NCBI GenBank assembly: GCA_900170005.1
Contig: LT827128.1
Coordinates: 1,980,168-2,044,167, forward strand
Length of the DNA stretch: 64,000 bases
Source of the DNA: Gordonibacter massiliensis (ex Traore et al. 2017)
Lineage (GTDB): Bacteria; Actinomycetota; Coriobacteriia; Coriobacteriales; Eggerthellaceae
Reading direction: 5' to 3'
In this document: positions 17,830 through 26,361 of the stretch, piece by piece
How positions within the stretch are numbered: the first letter of the stretch is position 1
Layout of the letters: each line of letters begins with the position of its first letter
Made by a program: the position numbers and the translations under genes
Notes under the pieces: model-generated
Databases searched by the model: none
Told to the model about the DNA's origin: nothing
Seen by the model: the letters and a program-made list of their open reading frames with translations, nothing else

Positions 17830-18051
17830 TTATTCGGGCGGCGCGACCTTGCCCTTCAGGGCGATGAACGTGGTGGTGATGTAGAGGTACTCCACCTTGT
17901 CTTCGAAGGAAAGCTCCTTGACGGCGAGGTCGACGGCGGACTTGTCCTCGGAGATGGCCTTGGCTATCTCCTTGCTCTTCGCCTTTTCAACCGTCTCAAG
18001 GTAATCGAGAACTTTTTGCTTGATGGCAGGATCTGCGGCACCTTTTTGCAT
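17830..18051 (-). CDS. dsrD: DsrD-like activator of sulfite reductase
   Basis: This 73-residue protein has a small winged-helix fold pattern. The C-terminal part (LSFEDKVEYLYITTTFIALKGK) aligns in layout with the Desulfovibrio DsrD ending, where a short hydrophobic-acidic helix leads into LEYW...TTMYGLKG. DsrD is reported to activate DsrAB allosterically. Here it heads the dsrMKJOP operon, whereas in Desulfovibrio it follows dsrB. The start ATG at 18051 (MQKGAADPAIKQKV) is the most likely. The identification rests on size, fold pattern and context, so it is probable rather than certain. Confidence 0.75.
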   Translation of the reverse strand: MQKGAADPAIKQKVLDYLETVEKAKSKEIAKAISEDKSAVDLAVKELSFEDKVEYLYITTTFIALKGKVAPPE

Positions 18052-18329
18052 ACTAGCCTCTTCCTCGATGGTGCATGAATGAAAGGGCCTTCTCCGGATG
18101 GACCGGTTGCCCATTGCACGTGACTACCAGTAAATCACCCTTGTTTCGACCTGTAAAATAAAAGGTTTTCATCAAAGCATTACGAAAGCCGATGACGGAG
18201 CGTAACACCTGATGAACGACGTTTTTCAGCGCATGTTGCGCCGTGGGCGCGCACCCGCGGAACCCATCCGATGGTACAATGGGCGCGCACGGTAGCTTCC
18301 CGTCCGACAACGCAGAGCAGGGGGTCGCG

Positions 18330-18986
18330 ATGCCTCGAACGTATCCCGTTTCACTCGTTCTCGAAGGCCAGTCGGTGCTCGTGGTGGGCGGCGGCGCCGT
18401 AGCCACCAGAAAGGTCGAAGGGCTGCTGCCCTACGACGTGTCGGTCACCATCGTCGCGCCCGCGCTCACGGACGCCCTGCGCGCGTTGGCGGACGCCGGG
18501 CGCTGCGCCTGGCGCGCCAAAACCTACGACGCGGCGGACCTCCACGGCGCCGACATCGTGTTCGTGGCCACCGACGACGAGTCCGTGAACGCGCAGGCGT
18601 ACCACGACGCGTCGGGGCGGCATCTGATGATCAACGTGGCCGACCGCCCGGAGCTCTGCACGTTCTTCCTTCCCTCGGTGCTGCGCCGCGGCAGGCTGTC
18701 CATAGCCGTTTCCACGGAGGGGGCGAGCCCCCTCACCGCACGTCGGCTGCGCAACGACCTGGAGGAGCACATACCCGCCAGCTTCGAAGCGTACCTCGAT
18801 TTGCTGTGCGCCTGGCGGCCGCGCGTCATAGCGGCGCTGCCCGACGAGGCCGACCGCTACCGGTTCTGGCAGCGCGCCACGGACGGCTGCGTGCAGCGCC
18901 TCATCGACGTGGGCAAGCTGCGCGCCGCAGACGAGCTGCTCGACGGCATCCTGGTCGAGCTGAGCCGGAGCGCGGCGCGTTCCTAA
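18330..18986 (+). CDS. Precorrin-2 dehydrogenase/sirohydrochlorin ferrochelatase (Met8-type sirohaem synthase)
   Basis: This 218-residue protein matches the N-terminal module of CysG and yeast Met8p. A Rossmann NAD site (SVLVVGGGAVATRKVEGLL) is followed by the catalytic region NVADRPELCTFFLPS and the dimerisation helices (ISTEG-type AVSTEGASPLTARRLRNDLE). It oxidises precorrin-2 to sirohydrochlorin and inserts iron to give sirohaem. The methylation step is supplied by CobA-HemD at 27330-28865. ATG at 18330 follows AGGGGG. It is divergent from dsrD and converges on the next gene with a 4-nt overlap of stops. Confidence 0.92.
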   Translation: MPRTYPVSLVLEGQSVLVVGGGAVATRKVEGLLPYDVSVTIVAPALTDALRALADAGRCAWRAKTYDAADLHGADIVFVATDDESVNAQAYHDASGRHLMINVADRPELCTFFLPSVLRRGRLSIAVSTEGASPLTARRLRNDLEEHIPASFEAYLDLLCAWRPRVIAALPDEADRYRFWQRATDGCVQRLIDVGKLRAADELLDGILVELSRSAARS

Positions 18987-19456
18987 AGCGCCTCGCGCAA
19001 AGCCCGCACCTGCTCCTCGAAGGGCTGCGTCAACGAAGGTTCCGCAGCGGACACCAGCTCGAACGCCGCGAGCAGGGAGGGCTGGAACGAAGGCTCGTCC
19101 ACGGCCGCGTGGAACAGGTACGAGAAGAAGCCGCCGTACCGCATGGGCGAGCCTGCGATCACCGCGCCGGCGACTTCCGGCGCCGACCAAGCCACGTTAC
19201 CGCCCTCCTCGTTCATCTCCCACAGGCTGCGGCGCACGATTTCCAAGAAGAACTCGGGCATGCGCTCCGACCGCTCCCGCGAAAGCGTTTCGAAGCATGC
19301 GACGGCGCGGGCGCGACAGGCGTCGTCGGCCGCGCGCGTAAGCCGCGTCAGATAGCGCCTCACCCGGCTCGGGTCCTCGTCGAACAGCGCCAGAAGGGTT
19401 CGCTCGTCGCCGGCCTCGACGAGCGCCCGGATGCCGCTTTTCGTGATCTCTCCCAA
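18983..19456 (-). CDS. DVU0298-type helical repeat protein
   Basis: This 157-residue helical protein resembles the DVU0298 family seen in sulfite and sulfate reducers (IRALVEAGDERTLLALFDEDPSRVRRYLTRLTR, then an SLWEMNEEGGNVAWSAPEVAGAVI block), with HEAT-like helix pairs. The function is unknown. A TTG at 19456 lies 6 nt after a GGGAGGA site and gives MGEITKSGIRALVEAG; the open frame upstream has no such signal. It is the last gene of the long minus-strand run from the second DsrMK pair. Family assignment is from memory of the WSAPEVAG pattern. Confidence 0.6.
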   Translation of the reverse strand: MGEITKSGIRALVEAGDERTLLALFDEDPSRVRRYLTRLTRAADDACRARAVACFETLSRERSERMPEFFLEIVRRSLWEMNEEGGNVAWSAPEVAGAVIAGSPMRYGGFFSYLFHAAVDEPSFQPSLLAAFELVSAAEPSLTQPFEEQVRALREAL

Positions 19457-19506
19457 ATCAGCTCCTCCCTTCGTGCGGAAAGGCTCAGCAGCCACGCTGC
19501 CCCTGC

Positions 19507-20385
19507 TCAGGACGGCAAAGGGGTCTCTTCCGCCGGCGCGCCGACGAGTTTCTTCCGGCTTTCCTTCTCGAGCCGTTTCTTCGCCTCCGCGGCGCACCAG
19601 GTGGTACCGCCGTTCTCCGCCGCGTAGGCGAGACGCGCATGCCGTTCGGCAGGATCGGCCAGACAGTCCGCCGCCTTCAGCGAGAACAGCACGCGATGCG
19701 CGGGAAGGGCCTTGGCGCCGTCGGCAACCTCGATATAGTCGGCCGCCGCCTTGGACGCCTTTCCGTTGATCTCCTTGGCCAGCATGTCGCGCAGGGCGAC
19801 GTGTTCGGCTAGGTGCGCGGACGCGTCCTTCGACAATTCCTCACCGCGAAGCTCCTTCAATGCTTTGACCTCGGCCGTGAGGCCCTTGAGGTCGCGCTTG
19901 TCCCAGGCGCAGTACGCCATCAGGTTGTGGTAGATGAACGCGCTTTGAGGGTCGGGGTCGTCCTCCAAGTCGCGCATGAGCTTGGCCGCCTCGTTCCACT
20001 TCCCCTGCCAGCGCAGGGCATAGGCGTAGCTGAACAGCCCGCTGCGCGGATCGGCGTTCTTCTTGTCCTTTTCGAGCAGCGCGAGCGTCCGGCGCCCGCA
20101 CAGAAGCGGATCGCAATCCTGGTCGATCAAGCGCGTGAGGCGCTTGTTCACCGAGCCGCGCATGAACACCCCGAAAAACACCGCGACGATCATGAGCGGC
20201 AGAAGGACCAGGGTACTGATGACGAACCACGGGGTGCCCGACATTCCCATGATCATTATGAAGAACGCGAAGGCGGCAACCCCGGCCACGCGCACCCTCA
20301 TCGTGTAGTTCCGGCGCACCCATGCGCGCGACTCCTCATCGGCCCTATCGCCCAGGATCTCCCCGATACGCTCGTAAGCCCTCAT
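19507..20385 (-). CDS. Membrane-anchored TPR-like protein of unknown function
   Basis: This 292-residue protein has two adjacent transmembrane helices (about residues 31-50 and 54-74) after a short N-terminal domain. A soluble helical region of TPR type follows (RSGLFSYAYALRWQGKWNEAAKLMRDL, YHNLMAYCAWDKRDLKG, HRVLFSLKAADCLADPAERHARLAYAAENGG). Such proteins usually act as scaffolds. It lies between the 124-residue protein and the DVU0298-type protein in the dsr neighbourhood, which hints at a role in assembly or localisation of the Dsr machinery. I do not recognise a specific family. Confidence 0.7.
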   Translation of the reverse strand: MRAYERIGEILGDRADEESRAWVRRNYTMRVRVAGVAAFAFFIMIMGMSGTPWFVISTLVLLPLMIVAVFFGVFMRGSVNKRLTRLIDQDCDPLLCGRRTLALLEKDKKNADPRSGLFSYAYALRWQGKWNEAAKLMRDLEDDPDPQSAFIYHNLMAYCAWDKRDLKGLTAEVKALKELRGEELSKDASAHLAEHVALRDMLAKEINGKASKAAADYIEVADGAKALPAHRVLFSLKAADCLADPAERHARLAYAAENGGTTWCAAEAKKRLEKESRKKLVGAPAEETPLPS

Positions 20386-20423
20386 CTTGCTTCCTCTCCC
20401 GCTCTGCCTCCACCTTGAAAAGC

Positions 20424-20457
20424 CGCAGGCAGCCTCGTTTGCGCGAGACCGCCTGCG
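20424..20457. terminator. Hairpin terminator downstream of the 124-residue gene
   Basis: CGCAGGC (20424-20430) pairs with GCCTGCG (20451-20457), with a second pairing CTCG/CGAG inside. A TTTT tract follows on the plus strand and a GGCTTTTC tract on the minus strand. It lies between two minus-strand genes and could end the yeiH transcript. Confidence 0.55.
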
Positions 20458-20481
20458 TTTTCGAGCATGAACTCCAGGAGG

Positions 20482-20856
20482 CTAGATCATCCCCCATTTG
20501 CGCGTGTACTCGCTGTAGAGCGCGTAGTCGTTCTCGCTGATGCCCGCCTCTTCGAGCTTGGGAAGGATGTCCTCGTAAATCATCGTTTCCGTTTCCATCC
20601 ACACCCCGTCCTTCTTGACGGTGATCTCCCAATCGTCATGAATGCTCAGAAGGAACTCCATGACGGCCGCGCTATGCGACATGCATCGATTCGTGTAGGC
20701 TGCAAGCTCGCGAATCGCATCCGGGGTCGTCTCGATCTTCTTGACGGACTTCCAAGGCGATTTCCCCCTCCGGCGCCATTCCCCCGCTTCGAAAAACGGA
20801 AGGAAGAAACAGGCGCTTTGAATGCAGGTATGCTTGACTACGGTTGGTTCTTCCAT
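20482..20856 (-). CDS. Unrecognised 124-residue cytoplasmic protein in the dsr cluster
   Basis: I do not recognise this family. The protein is soluble with four cysteines and the ordered segments FFLPFFEAGEWRRRGKSPWK, PDAIRELAAYTNRCMSHSAAVMEFLLSIHDDWEITVKKDG and a C-terminal helix ending YSEYTRKWGMI. ATG at 20856 is 3 nt beyond the stop of the YeiH-type transporter gene, so the two genes are almost certainly translated from one mRNA and may act together. A terminator hairpin follows. Confidence 0.75.
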   Translation of the reverse strand: MEEPTVVKHTCIQSACFFLPFFEAGEWRRRGKSPWKSVKKIETTPDAIRELAAYTNRCMSHSAAVMEFLLSIHDDWEITVKKDGVWMETETMIYEDILPKLEEAGISENDYALYSEYTRKWGMI

Positions 20857-20859
20857 GGT

Positions 20860-22221
20860 TTACCCAAGTCCCACGGTCGTCCAGTAGTTGTTCAGGATCA
20901 TCGTGGAGAACAGGAAACCGAGCGCCACGTTGACAACCACGCCGCAGGTGAAGGCCGCGAAGGGCTTCCAGCCGGTGGCGGCAAGGGCCTTGAAGCGCGT
21001 GGTGAGGCCGATGCAGAGGAAGCACAGGATGAACGCCCAGCCGCGCAGGCCCTTGATGGGGCCGAGAACCTGCTTGTCGATAGTGGCCGCAACGTCGGGA
21101 GAGGAGGCAAGCGTCACGATGGTGATGATGATGGAGGCGATGAAGAAGCCCACGACGAACTTCGGGAAGCGCTCCCAGATAACGCCCGCGGACGGCTTCT
21201 GGCGGGTGCCGTCGGCGCTTTCGCCCTTTTCCCACATGGTGACGGAGATGATGGCCAGGATGAAAGCCCACACGCCGACGAAGATGTCGCGGCCGACGAC
21301 CTTCATAAGGGTGAACGTGGTGATGGCGCCGTCTCCGAACTGGGCGGCCGCGGCCATGCCGGCGGCATCAGCGAACTCGGACGTGCCGATCCAAGCGCCG
21401 GAGGCGCCGTCGGACAGGCCCAGGGCACGGCAGATGATGGGAAGCAGGAACACCATGACGGTAGCCCAGATGACAACCATGGAGATCGAGACGGACACGT
21501 GCTCCTTCTTGGCGTTGACGGCGCTGCCGATGGCGATGGAGGCGGAGACGCCGCAGATGGAGCCGCCGGTGGCCAGCGTCGCCGCGAACGGCTTCTCAAG
21601 CTTGAACAGGCGCGTGGCGCAGAAGTAGATCACCAGGAAGGTGGACACGGCGATGACGGTGGCCTGCAAAAGGGCGACCGGGCCGGACTGGAGGATCAGC
21701 GTGAAGGGAAGCGTGGCGCCCATGAGCACGATGCCGGTCTTCACGTAGAACTCGGTGCGCATGCCGGCTTCGAACCAATCCGGGATCTTGACGAAGTTGC
21801 CGATGATGATGCCCACGATCAGGGCCATGACCGGCGCTTCGAGGCTGAGCGTCTTGGCCAGGCTCCAAGCGGAGAGGATCTGGACCAAGATAGCCATCAC
21901 GTACAGAAGCGTGAAGCCCCCGAGAAACTTGGGGACGTTCTTGCCCATGATGCCCATGACGATCGAGAAGATGATGGCCAGCACGACGTACAGGATAATC
22001 GCGTTCGGGAAGATTCCGGTCACGCACGGCAGCAGGCCCGCGAAGTCGCTGTAGCCCGCGAACTTCACGTTGAGCACGCCCAAAATGCCGGACTGGCCGG
22101 CAGCCCACAGGACCAGGGCGACGACAACGATGCCGAGGCCGATCCATACGGCCCACCAGTCTTCCTTCAGGTAGAGGCTTTTGAGTCCGCCTCCGTTGGT
22201 CTTGGTGTTGTTTGTTGACAT
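20860..22221 (-). CDS. YeiH/UPF0324 family transporter (putative sulfate/sulfur-compound exporter)
   Basis: This 453-residue membrane protein has about eleven spans. It carries the YeiH family signature around ATGGSICGVSASIAIGSAVNAKKE and the ALIVGIIIGN and GIVLMGATLPF segments. Family members are annotated as putative sulfate exporters but lack firm substrates. In a dsr cluster it could move sulfite, sulfide or an organosulfonate breakdown product. The start follows GGGGAAATTT. It is preceded by a 150-bp gap with three hairpins after dsrB and followed at 3 nt by the 124-residue protein. Confidence 0.85.
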   Translation of the reverse strand: MSTNNTKTNGGGLKSLYLKEDWWAVWIGLGIVVVALVLWAAGQSGILGVLNVKFAGYSDFAGLLPCVTGIFPNAIILYVVLAIIFSIVMGIMGKNVPKFLGGFTLLYVMAILVQILSAWSLAKTLSLEAPVMALIVGIIIGNFVKIPDWFEAGMRTEFYVKTGIVLMGATLPFTLILQSGPVALLQATVIAVSTFLVIYFCATRLFKLEKPFAATLATGGSICGVSASIAIGSAVNAKKEHVSVSISMVVIWATVMVFLLPIICRALGLSDGASGAWIGTSEFADAAGMAAAAQFGDGAITTFTLMKVVGRDIFVGVWAFILAIISVTMWEKGESADGTRQKPSAGVIWERFPKFVVGFFIASIIITIVTLASSPDVAATIDKQVLGPIKGLRGWAFILCFLCIGLTTRFKALAATGWKPFAAFTCGVVVNVALGFLFSTMILNNYWTTVGLG

Positions 22222-22243
22222 AAATTTCCCCTTTTCTCTGTTC

Positions 22244-22358
22244 GGGCAGCGGCATCGCTGCCCGTCCCTCAGATACTCGACCAGCGGTAAGTGACGTCGT
22301 CAGTTATCGCTGGCCAATCCGCGTCGACCGGTTCCGCCATTCCCTGCCGACGCGGATT
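22244..22358. other. Three consecutive stem-loops between dsrB and the YeiH gene
   Basis: Hairpins lie at 22244-22263 (GGGCAGCG/CGCTGCCC), 22281-22313 (CCAGCG/CGCTGG with nearly perfect inner pairing) and 22316-22358 (AATCCGCGTCG/CGACGCGGATT, 11 bp). None is followed by a clear T run on the minus strand. They may stabilise the dsrAB mRNA end, act as processing sites or lower read-through into the transporter gene. Confidence 0.55.
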
Positions 22359-22372
22359 GAGAGCCTTGAACG

Positions 22373-23428
22373 CTAGTACTTGAAGGCAGCCGACGTTCTA
22401 AACGTCTCGCGCGAGAAGATGTAGTCGTCGATGTGCTTGTCGGTGAACGGGATTCCCGACATGCTGAAGAAGCGCTCCCAGCCAATGCGCTCGATCCACT
22501 CGCCCAAACGCTCTCCCCTGCGGGCGTTCTCGATCCAGAGGTCCACGATGTGGCGCACGGCGTCGGTCACCTCGGGCCAACGCGGCGGGTTGTTCGGCAA
22601 GAACGGGATGACCATGCGCGAGAAGCTGGGCGCCGTGCGAGCGTTGGAGACCTTGCCGCCCACGAGGATGGCCACGCCGTCGTTCTTGGCGTCCATGATG
22701 TGCATGCCAGGCGACATGGTGTAGCAGTTGCCGCAGTACATGCAGCGCTCCTCCACGATGGTCACGCTCTTGTTCTTGGGGTCGGGGCGGATGGCCGCGG
22801 TGGGGCAGCTGGCCACGAGGCTGGGAATCTCGGTGCCCTTGCGGATGGCGTCGTGGTCCATGCGCGGCACGGTGCGGTGGATGCCCACGAGCGCGATGTC
22901 GCTCACATGTGCGGCGCCGCACATGTTCAGGCAGCACGCCATGGCGATGCGCAGCTTGTTGGGCAAATCGTCGCGCTGGAAGTACTCGAACAGGTCGTCC
23001 ATGACCGCCTTGGTGATGCCGGACGCGTCGGTCGCGGGCGTGTGGCAGTGCACCCAGCCCTGCGTGTGCACGACGTTGCTGATGGACGCGCCGGTGCCTC
23101 CCACGGGCATCCCTTGAGCCTCGCACTCGGCGATAAGCGGCTCGACGTTCTGCTCGTCGGACACGAGGAACTCGATGTTGTTGCGGCTGGTGAAGCGCAG
23201 GTAGCCATCGCAGTACTTGTCGGCAAGCGCGCACACGTCGCGGATGAAGTCGACGCACACGAGGCGGGGCGAGGCGCAACGAACGCTGTACAGCGCGCCG
23301 GCCGGACCCACGTGCTTCAGAACGCCGGGGCGGGGCGACTCGTGGTAGTCCCACTTGCCGTAGTTCTGCTCGATGATGGGCGGCAGGTTCTTGCGGTAGT
23401 CCGGAGGTCCATTGTCGATCTTGGGCAT
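22373..23428 (-). CDS. dsrB: Dissimilatory sulfite reductase subunit beta
   Basis: This 351-residue subunit of the alpha2beta2 sirohaem enzyme binds the catalytic sirohaem-[4Fe-4S] pair and reduces sulfite with DsrC. It starts at 23428 (MPKIDNGPPDYRKNLP) behind GAGGTG. The cluster region is visible as ACCLNMCGAAHVSDIALVG with the later cysteine in ASCPTAAIRPD, followed by the ferredoxin insertion (CMYCGNCYTMSPGMHI). The C-terminal SiR half ends near MSGIPFTDKHIDDY. It lies 124 bp downstream of dsrA in the same orientation. Confidence 0.97.
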   Translation of the reverse strand: MPKIDNGPPDYRKNLPPIIEQNYGKWDYHESPRPGVLKHVGPAGALYSVRCASPRLVCVDFIRDVCALADKYCDGYLRFTSRNNIEFLVSDEQNVEPLIAECEAQGMPVGGTGASISNVVHTQGWVHCHTPATDASGITKAVMDDLFEYFQRDDLPNKLRIAMACCLNMCGAAHVSDIALVGIHRTVPRMDHDAIRKGTEIPSLVASCPTAAIRPDPKNKSVTIVEERCMYCGNCYTMSPGMHIMDAKNDGVAILVGGKVSNARTAPSFSRMVIPFLPNNPPRWPEVTDAVRHIVDLWIENARRGERLGEWIERIGWERFFSMSGIPFTDKHIDDYIFSRETFRTSAAFKY

Positions 23429-23552
23429 GTAACTCACCTCATCTTTCAACGGGAACAATATGGTTCACGCGCATCGCGGCGGGCGCGGGAGGGGCGCGGG
23501 GCCCGAAAACGCCGCGAGGACGATGCGCGGCAGAGCACGACGGCGCGGCGCG

Positions 23553-24743
23553 CTATTCCTCGATCTCGTCCTTCTGCCAGAACACGTAGGGGTTGGCGCG
23601 CGGGCGGTACACCATCTGGGGAACGGCGGGGATGCCCGTCGCGCGCAGGAACTCGCCCATGCCCAAGCGGTAGATGAGCTCGCCGATACGCTCGCGCGTC
23701 TTGCCGTTCTCGTCCCACCAGTCCCAGATGCGGTCCATCATCTCCTTGAACTCAGTGTAGGGCGGCTCCATCTTCATGAAGGGAACGACGACCCACGACA
23801 TGAACGCGGACTTCACGATGGTCGACTTCGCGCCGATCATGATGGTGGCGCCCTTCTCCTTGCCCTGCTTGATGGCCTTGCCCATGACGTTGATGCAGTG
23901 CATGCACCGCGAGCACTCCTCGGCGTTCACCGTGAGCTCCTGGGTGTCCTTGTCGTAGGTCAGGCAGTGCGTCGGGCAGCGGTGGCACACGTCCATCTGG
24001 ATGTCCAGGCCCGCCTCGGCGTACTTCTTCACCTCGTCTTGGTCGATGATGATGGAGTCGCGCCACGTGCCGATGATGGAGCAGTCGGCGCGCGCCTGGG
24101 CCGCCACGCAGTCGTTCGCGCAGCCCGACATCTTGAACTTGAACTTGTACGGCCACATGGGACGATGGATCTCGTCCTGGTACTCGTTCGTCAGGTCGTA
24201 GCACATGTCCAGCGTGTCGTAGCAGGCGTGCTCGCAACGGCCGGGGCCCACGCAGCAGCTGGGCGAGCGCAGATCGGAGCCGGAGCCGCCCAGGTCGAAG
24301 CCCTTGTCGCTGATGTCGTCGAAGATGGGCTGCAGCTGGTCGGTGTGCGTGCCCAGCAAGATGATGTCGCCGGTGGAGCCGTGCATGTTCGTGAGGCCGC
24401 TGCCGCGCTCCTCCCACACGTCGCAGATGTCGCGCAGCATGTCGGTGGTGTAGAACCAGCCGCTCGGCTGGGCCACGCGCACCGTGTGGAACTCGCTGAT
24501 GTTCGGGAACTCCTCGGGCATGTCGGTGTAGCGGCCGATGACGCCGCCTCCGTAGCCCTTCACGCCCACGATGCCGCCGTGCTTCCAGTGCCCCACCTTG
24601 TCCTCGTAGGACTTCTCGAGCAGCCCCAGCAGGTCGTCGGCCATGGCGTTCTTCTCGCCCGCGCGCTTGATCTGGGTCACGAAGCTTGGCCAGGGACCCT
24701 TCTCCAGCTCGTCGAGCTGGGGGGTTTCTCTCTTTTCTGCCAT
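23553..24743 (-). CDS. dsrA: Dissimilatory sulfite reductase subunit alpha
   Basis: This 396-residue subunit pairs with DsrB for six-electron sulfite reduction. The sirohaem-binding cysteines appear in [14 protein letters not shown] and [15 protein letters not shown]. The ferredoxin insertion appears as [12 protein letters not shown] and [14 protein letters not shown]. The start [13 protein letters not shown] at 24743 has an exact AGGAGG site 5 nt upstream. The ferredoxin gene lies 34 bp upstream and dsrB downstream. The chain is slightly shorter than Desulfovibrio DsrA (437), mainly at the N-terminus. Confidence 0.98.
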   Translation of the reverse strand: MAEKRETPQLDELEKGPWPSFVTQIKRAGEKNAMADDLLGLLEKSYEDKVGHWKHGGIVGVKGYGGGVIGRYTDMPEEFPNISEFHTVRVAQPSGWFYTTDMLRDICDVWEERGSGLTNMHGSTGDIILLGTHTDQLQPIFDDISDKGFDLGGSGSDLRSPSCCVGPGRCEHACYDTLDMCYDLTNEYQDEIHRPMWPYKFKFKMSGCANDCVAAQARADCSIIGTWRDSIIIDQDEVKKYAEAGLDIQMDVCHRCPTHCLTYDKDTQELTVNAEECSRCMHCINVMGKAIKQGKEKGATIMIGAKSTIVKSAFMSWVVVPFMKMEPPYTEFKEMMDRIWDWWDENGKTRERIGELIYRLGMGEFLRATGIPAVPQMVYRPRANPYVFWQKDEIEE

Positions 24744-24777
24744 AATATCCTCCTGTTTTCCGGGGGGTTCGTTGGCG

Positions 24778-24966
24778 CTACAGTTCCATCACGGTGATAG
24801 CACCGGACGGGCACACCGTCACGCAGGCCTCGCAGCCCATGCATTCGCAGGGGTCGCCCTTTATGGAGGCCTTTTCCCCGTCGAAACTCAAAATGCCCGC
24901 GGGACAGCCGTCGGCGCATGAGTTGCACCCCGTGCACGCCTCCTCGTCAAGAGAAACCATATACAT
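24778..24966 (-). CDS. 2[4Fe-4S] ferredoxin
   Basis: This 62-residue ferredoxin has two clusters ([14 protein letters not shown] and [14 protein letters not shown]) and an extra CEC just before the second motif. ATG at 24966 ([14 protein letters not shown]) lies 8 nt after AAGGGGG; the inner ATG at 24960 is possible. Sitting 34 bp before dsrA, it is the natural low-potential electron donor to DsrAB, as with similar ferredoxins next to dsr genes elsewhere. That role is inferred from position. Confidence 0.93.
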   Translation of the reverse strand: MYMVSLDEEACTGCNSCADGCPAGILSFDGEKASIKGDPCECMGCEACVTVCPSGAITVMEL

Positions 24967-25018
24967 ACCAATCACCCCCTTCCCGTTTCGAACTCGCTTC
25001 GGTACCGCACGCACGTGC

Positions 25019-26305
25019 CTACAGGGCGCGCAGGGCGCGCTCGGCTTGCTCCAGCGTGTACGCGATGTCCTGTTCGCTGTGGGCCGTCGAGACGAACGCC
25101 GCCTCGAACTGGCTCGGGGCCAGGTACACCCCCGCCTCGAGCATGGCCCGGTAGTACCGGGCGAACTTCTCGGCGTCCGCGTTGCAGGCGCTCCGGTAGT
25201 CCGTCACCGGCTCGTCCGTGAAGAAGGCCGAGAACATGGCCCCCACCCGGTTGACGCAAAGGGGCACGCCAACGCGGCGCGCGACGTCCTCCAAGCCGTC
25301 CGCGAGGGCGGCGGCGGTTTCGAACAGGCGCTCATAGGTGCCGGGCTCTTGCAGCAGCTTGAGCGTCGCCAAGCCACCGGCCACCGCCAGCGGGTTGCCC
25401 GAGAGGGTTCCCGCCTGGTACACCGGCCCTTGCGGGGCCAGGCCCTCCATGAGGTCGGCACGCCCGCCGAAGGCCGCGAGCGGCAGGCCGCCGCCGATGA
25501 CCTTGCCCAGGCACACGAGATCGGGCAGCACGCCGTAGTAGCGCGAGGCGCCGCCGTAATCGACGCGGAAACCCGTCATGACCTCGTCGAAGATGAGCAC
25601 GCTTCCCTGCTCGAGGGTGAGGGCGCGCAGGTCGAGCAGGAAGCCGGGATCAGGCGGGACCACGCCCATGTTGCCCGCGACCGGCTCCACGATGACGGCG
25701 GCGATGCGCTCGCGGTGCTCCTCGAACAGCGCCGCCACGCTGGCGCTGTCGTTGTAGCGCGCCACGAGCGTCTTCTCGGCCACGGACGCGGGCACGCCGC
25801 TCGAGCTAGGCCGCCCGTTCGTGAGCGCGCCGCTGCCGGCCTTCACCAGCAGGCCGTCGGAATGCCCGTGGTAGCAGCCCTCGAACTTCACGATGTAGTC
25901 GCGCCCGGTGGCGCCGCGCGCCAGGCGCAGCGCGCTCATGGTGGCCTCGGTGCCGGAGTTCACGAACCGCACCATCTCCACGGCGTCGTAGGCCCGGCGG
26001 ATCTCCTCGGCCAGAGCCGTCTCCGCCTCGGTGGGGGCGCCGAACGACGAGCCCATCTGGGCGGCGCGGCACACGGCCTCGACCACGGCGGGATGAGCGT
26101 GTCCGCAGATGAGCGGGCCCCACGAGCCCACGTAGTCGACGTAGTCGTTCCCGTCGACGTCCCAGACGCGCGAGCCCTCGCCGCGCGCCAAGAACACCGG
26201 GTTGCGGCCCACCGCGCGCGCCGCGCGCACGGGCGAGTCCACCCCGCCCGGAATCACCTGGCAGGCGAGCCGGTACGCTTCCTCGCTTTTCGTGGTATCG
26301 AGCAT
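25019..26305 (-). CDS. hemL: Glutamate-1-semialdehyde 2,1-aminomutase
   Basis: This PLP enzyme of 428 residues converts glutamate-1-semialdehyde to 5-aminolevulinate, the second step of the C5 tetrapyrrole pathway. The PLP lysine is K268 (DLVCLGKVIGGGLP) and the PLP-binding region IFDEVMTGFRV precedes it; the N-terminal pattern VIPGGVDSPVRA is diagnostic. The start follows AGGAGGTG. It is the last of five haem-precursor genes in one direction and leads into ferredoxin-dsrAB. Confidence 0.97.
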   Translation of the reverse strand: MLDTTKSEEAYRLACQVIPGGVDSPVRAARAVGRNPVFLARGEGSRVWDVDGNDYVDYVGSWGPLICGHAHPAVVEAVCRAAQMGSSFGAPTEAETALAEEIRRAYDAVEMVRFVNSGTEATMSALRLARGATGRDYIVKFEGCYHGHSDGLLVKAGSGALTNGRPSSSGVPASVAEKTLVARYNDSASVAALFEEHRERIAAVIVEPVAGNMGVVPPDPGFLLDLRALTLEQGSVLIFDEVMTGFRVDYGGASRYYGVLPDLVCLGKVIGGGLPLAAFGGRADLMEGLAPQGPVYQAGTLSGNPLAVAGGLATLKLLQEPGTYERLFETAAALADGLEDVARRVGVPLCVNRVGAMFSAFFTDEPVTDYRSACNADAEKFARYYRAMLEAGVYLAPSQFEAAFVSTAHSEQDIAYTLEQAERALRAL

Positions 26306-26361
26306 GCTCGGTACACCTCCTGTTTCCCAAGCCGGCGCATCGCGCCGACGATCGGTCGGTT

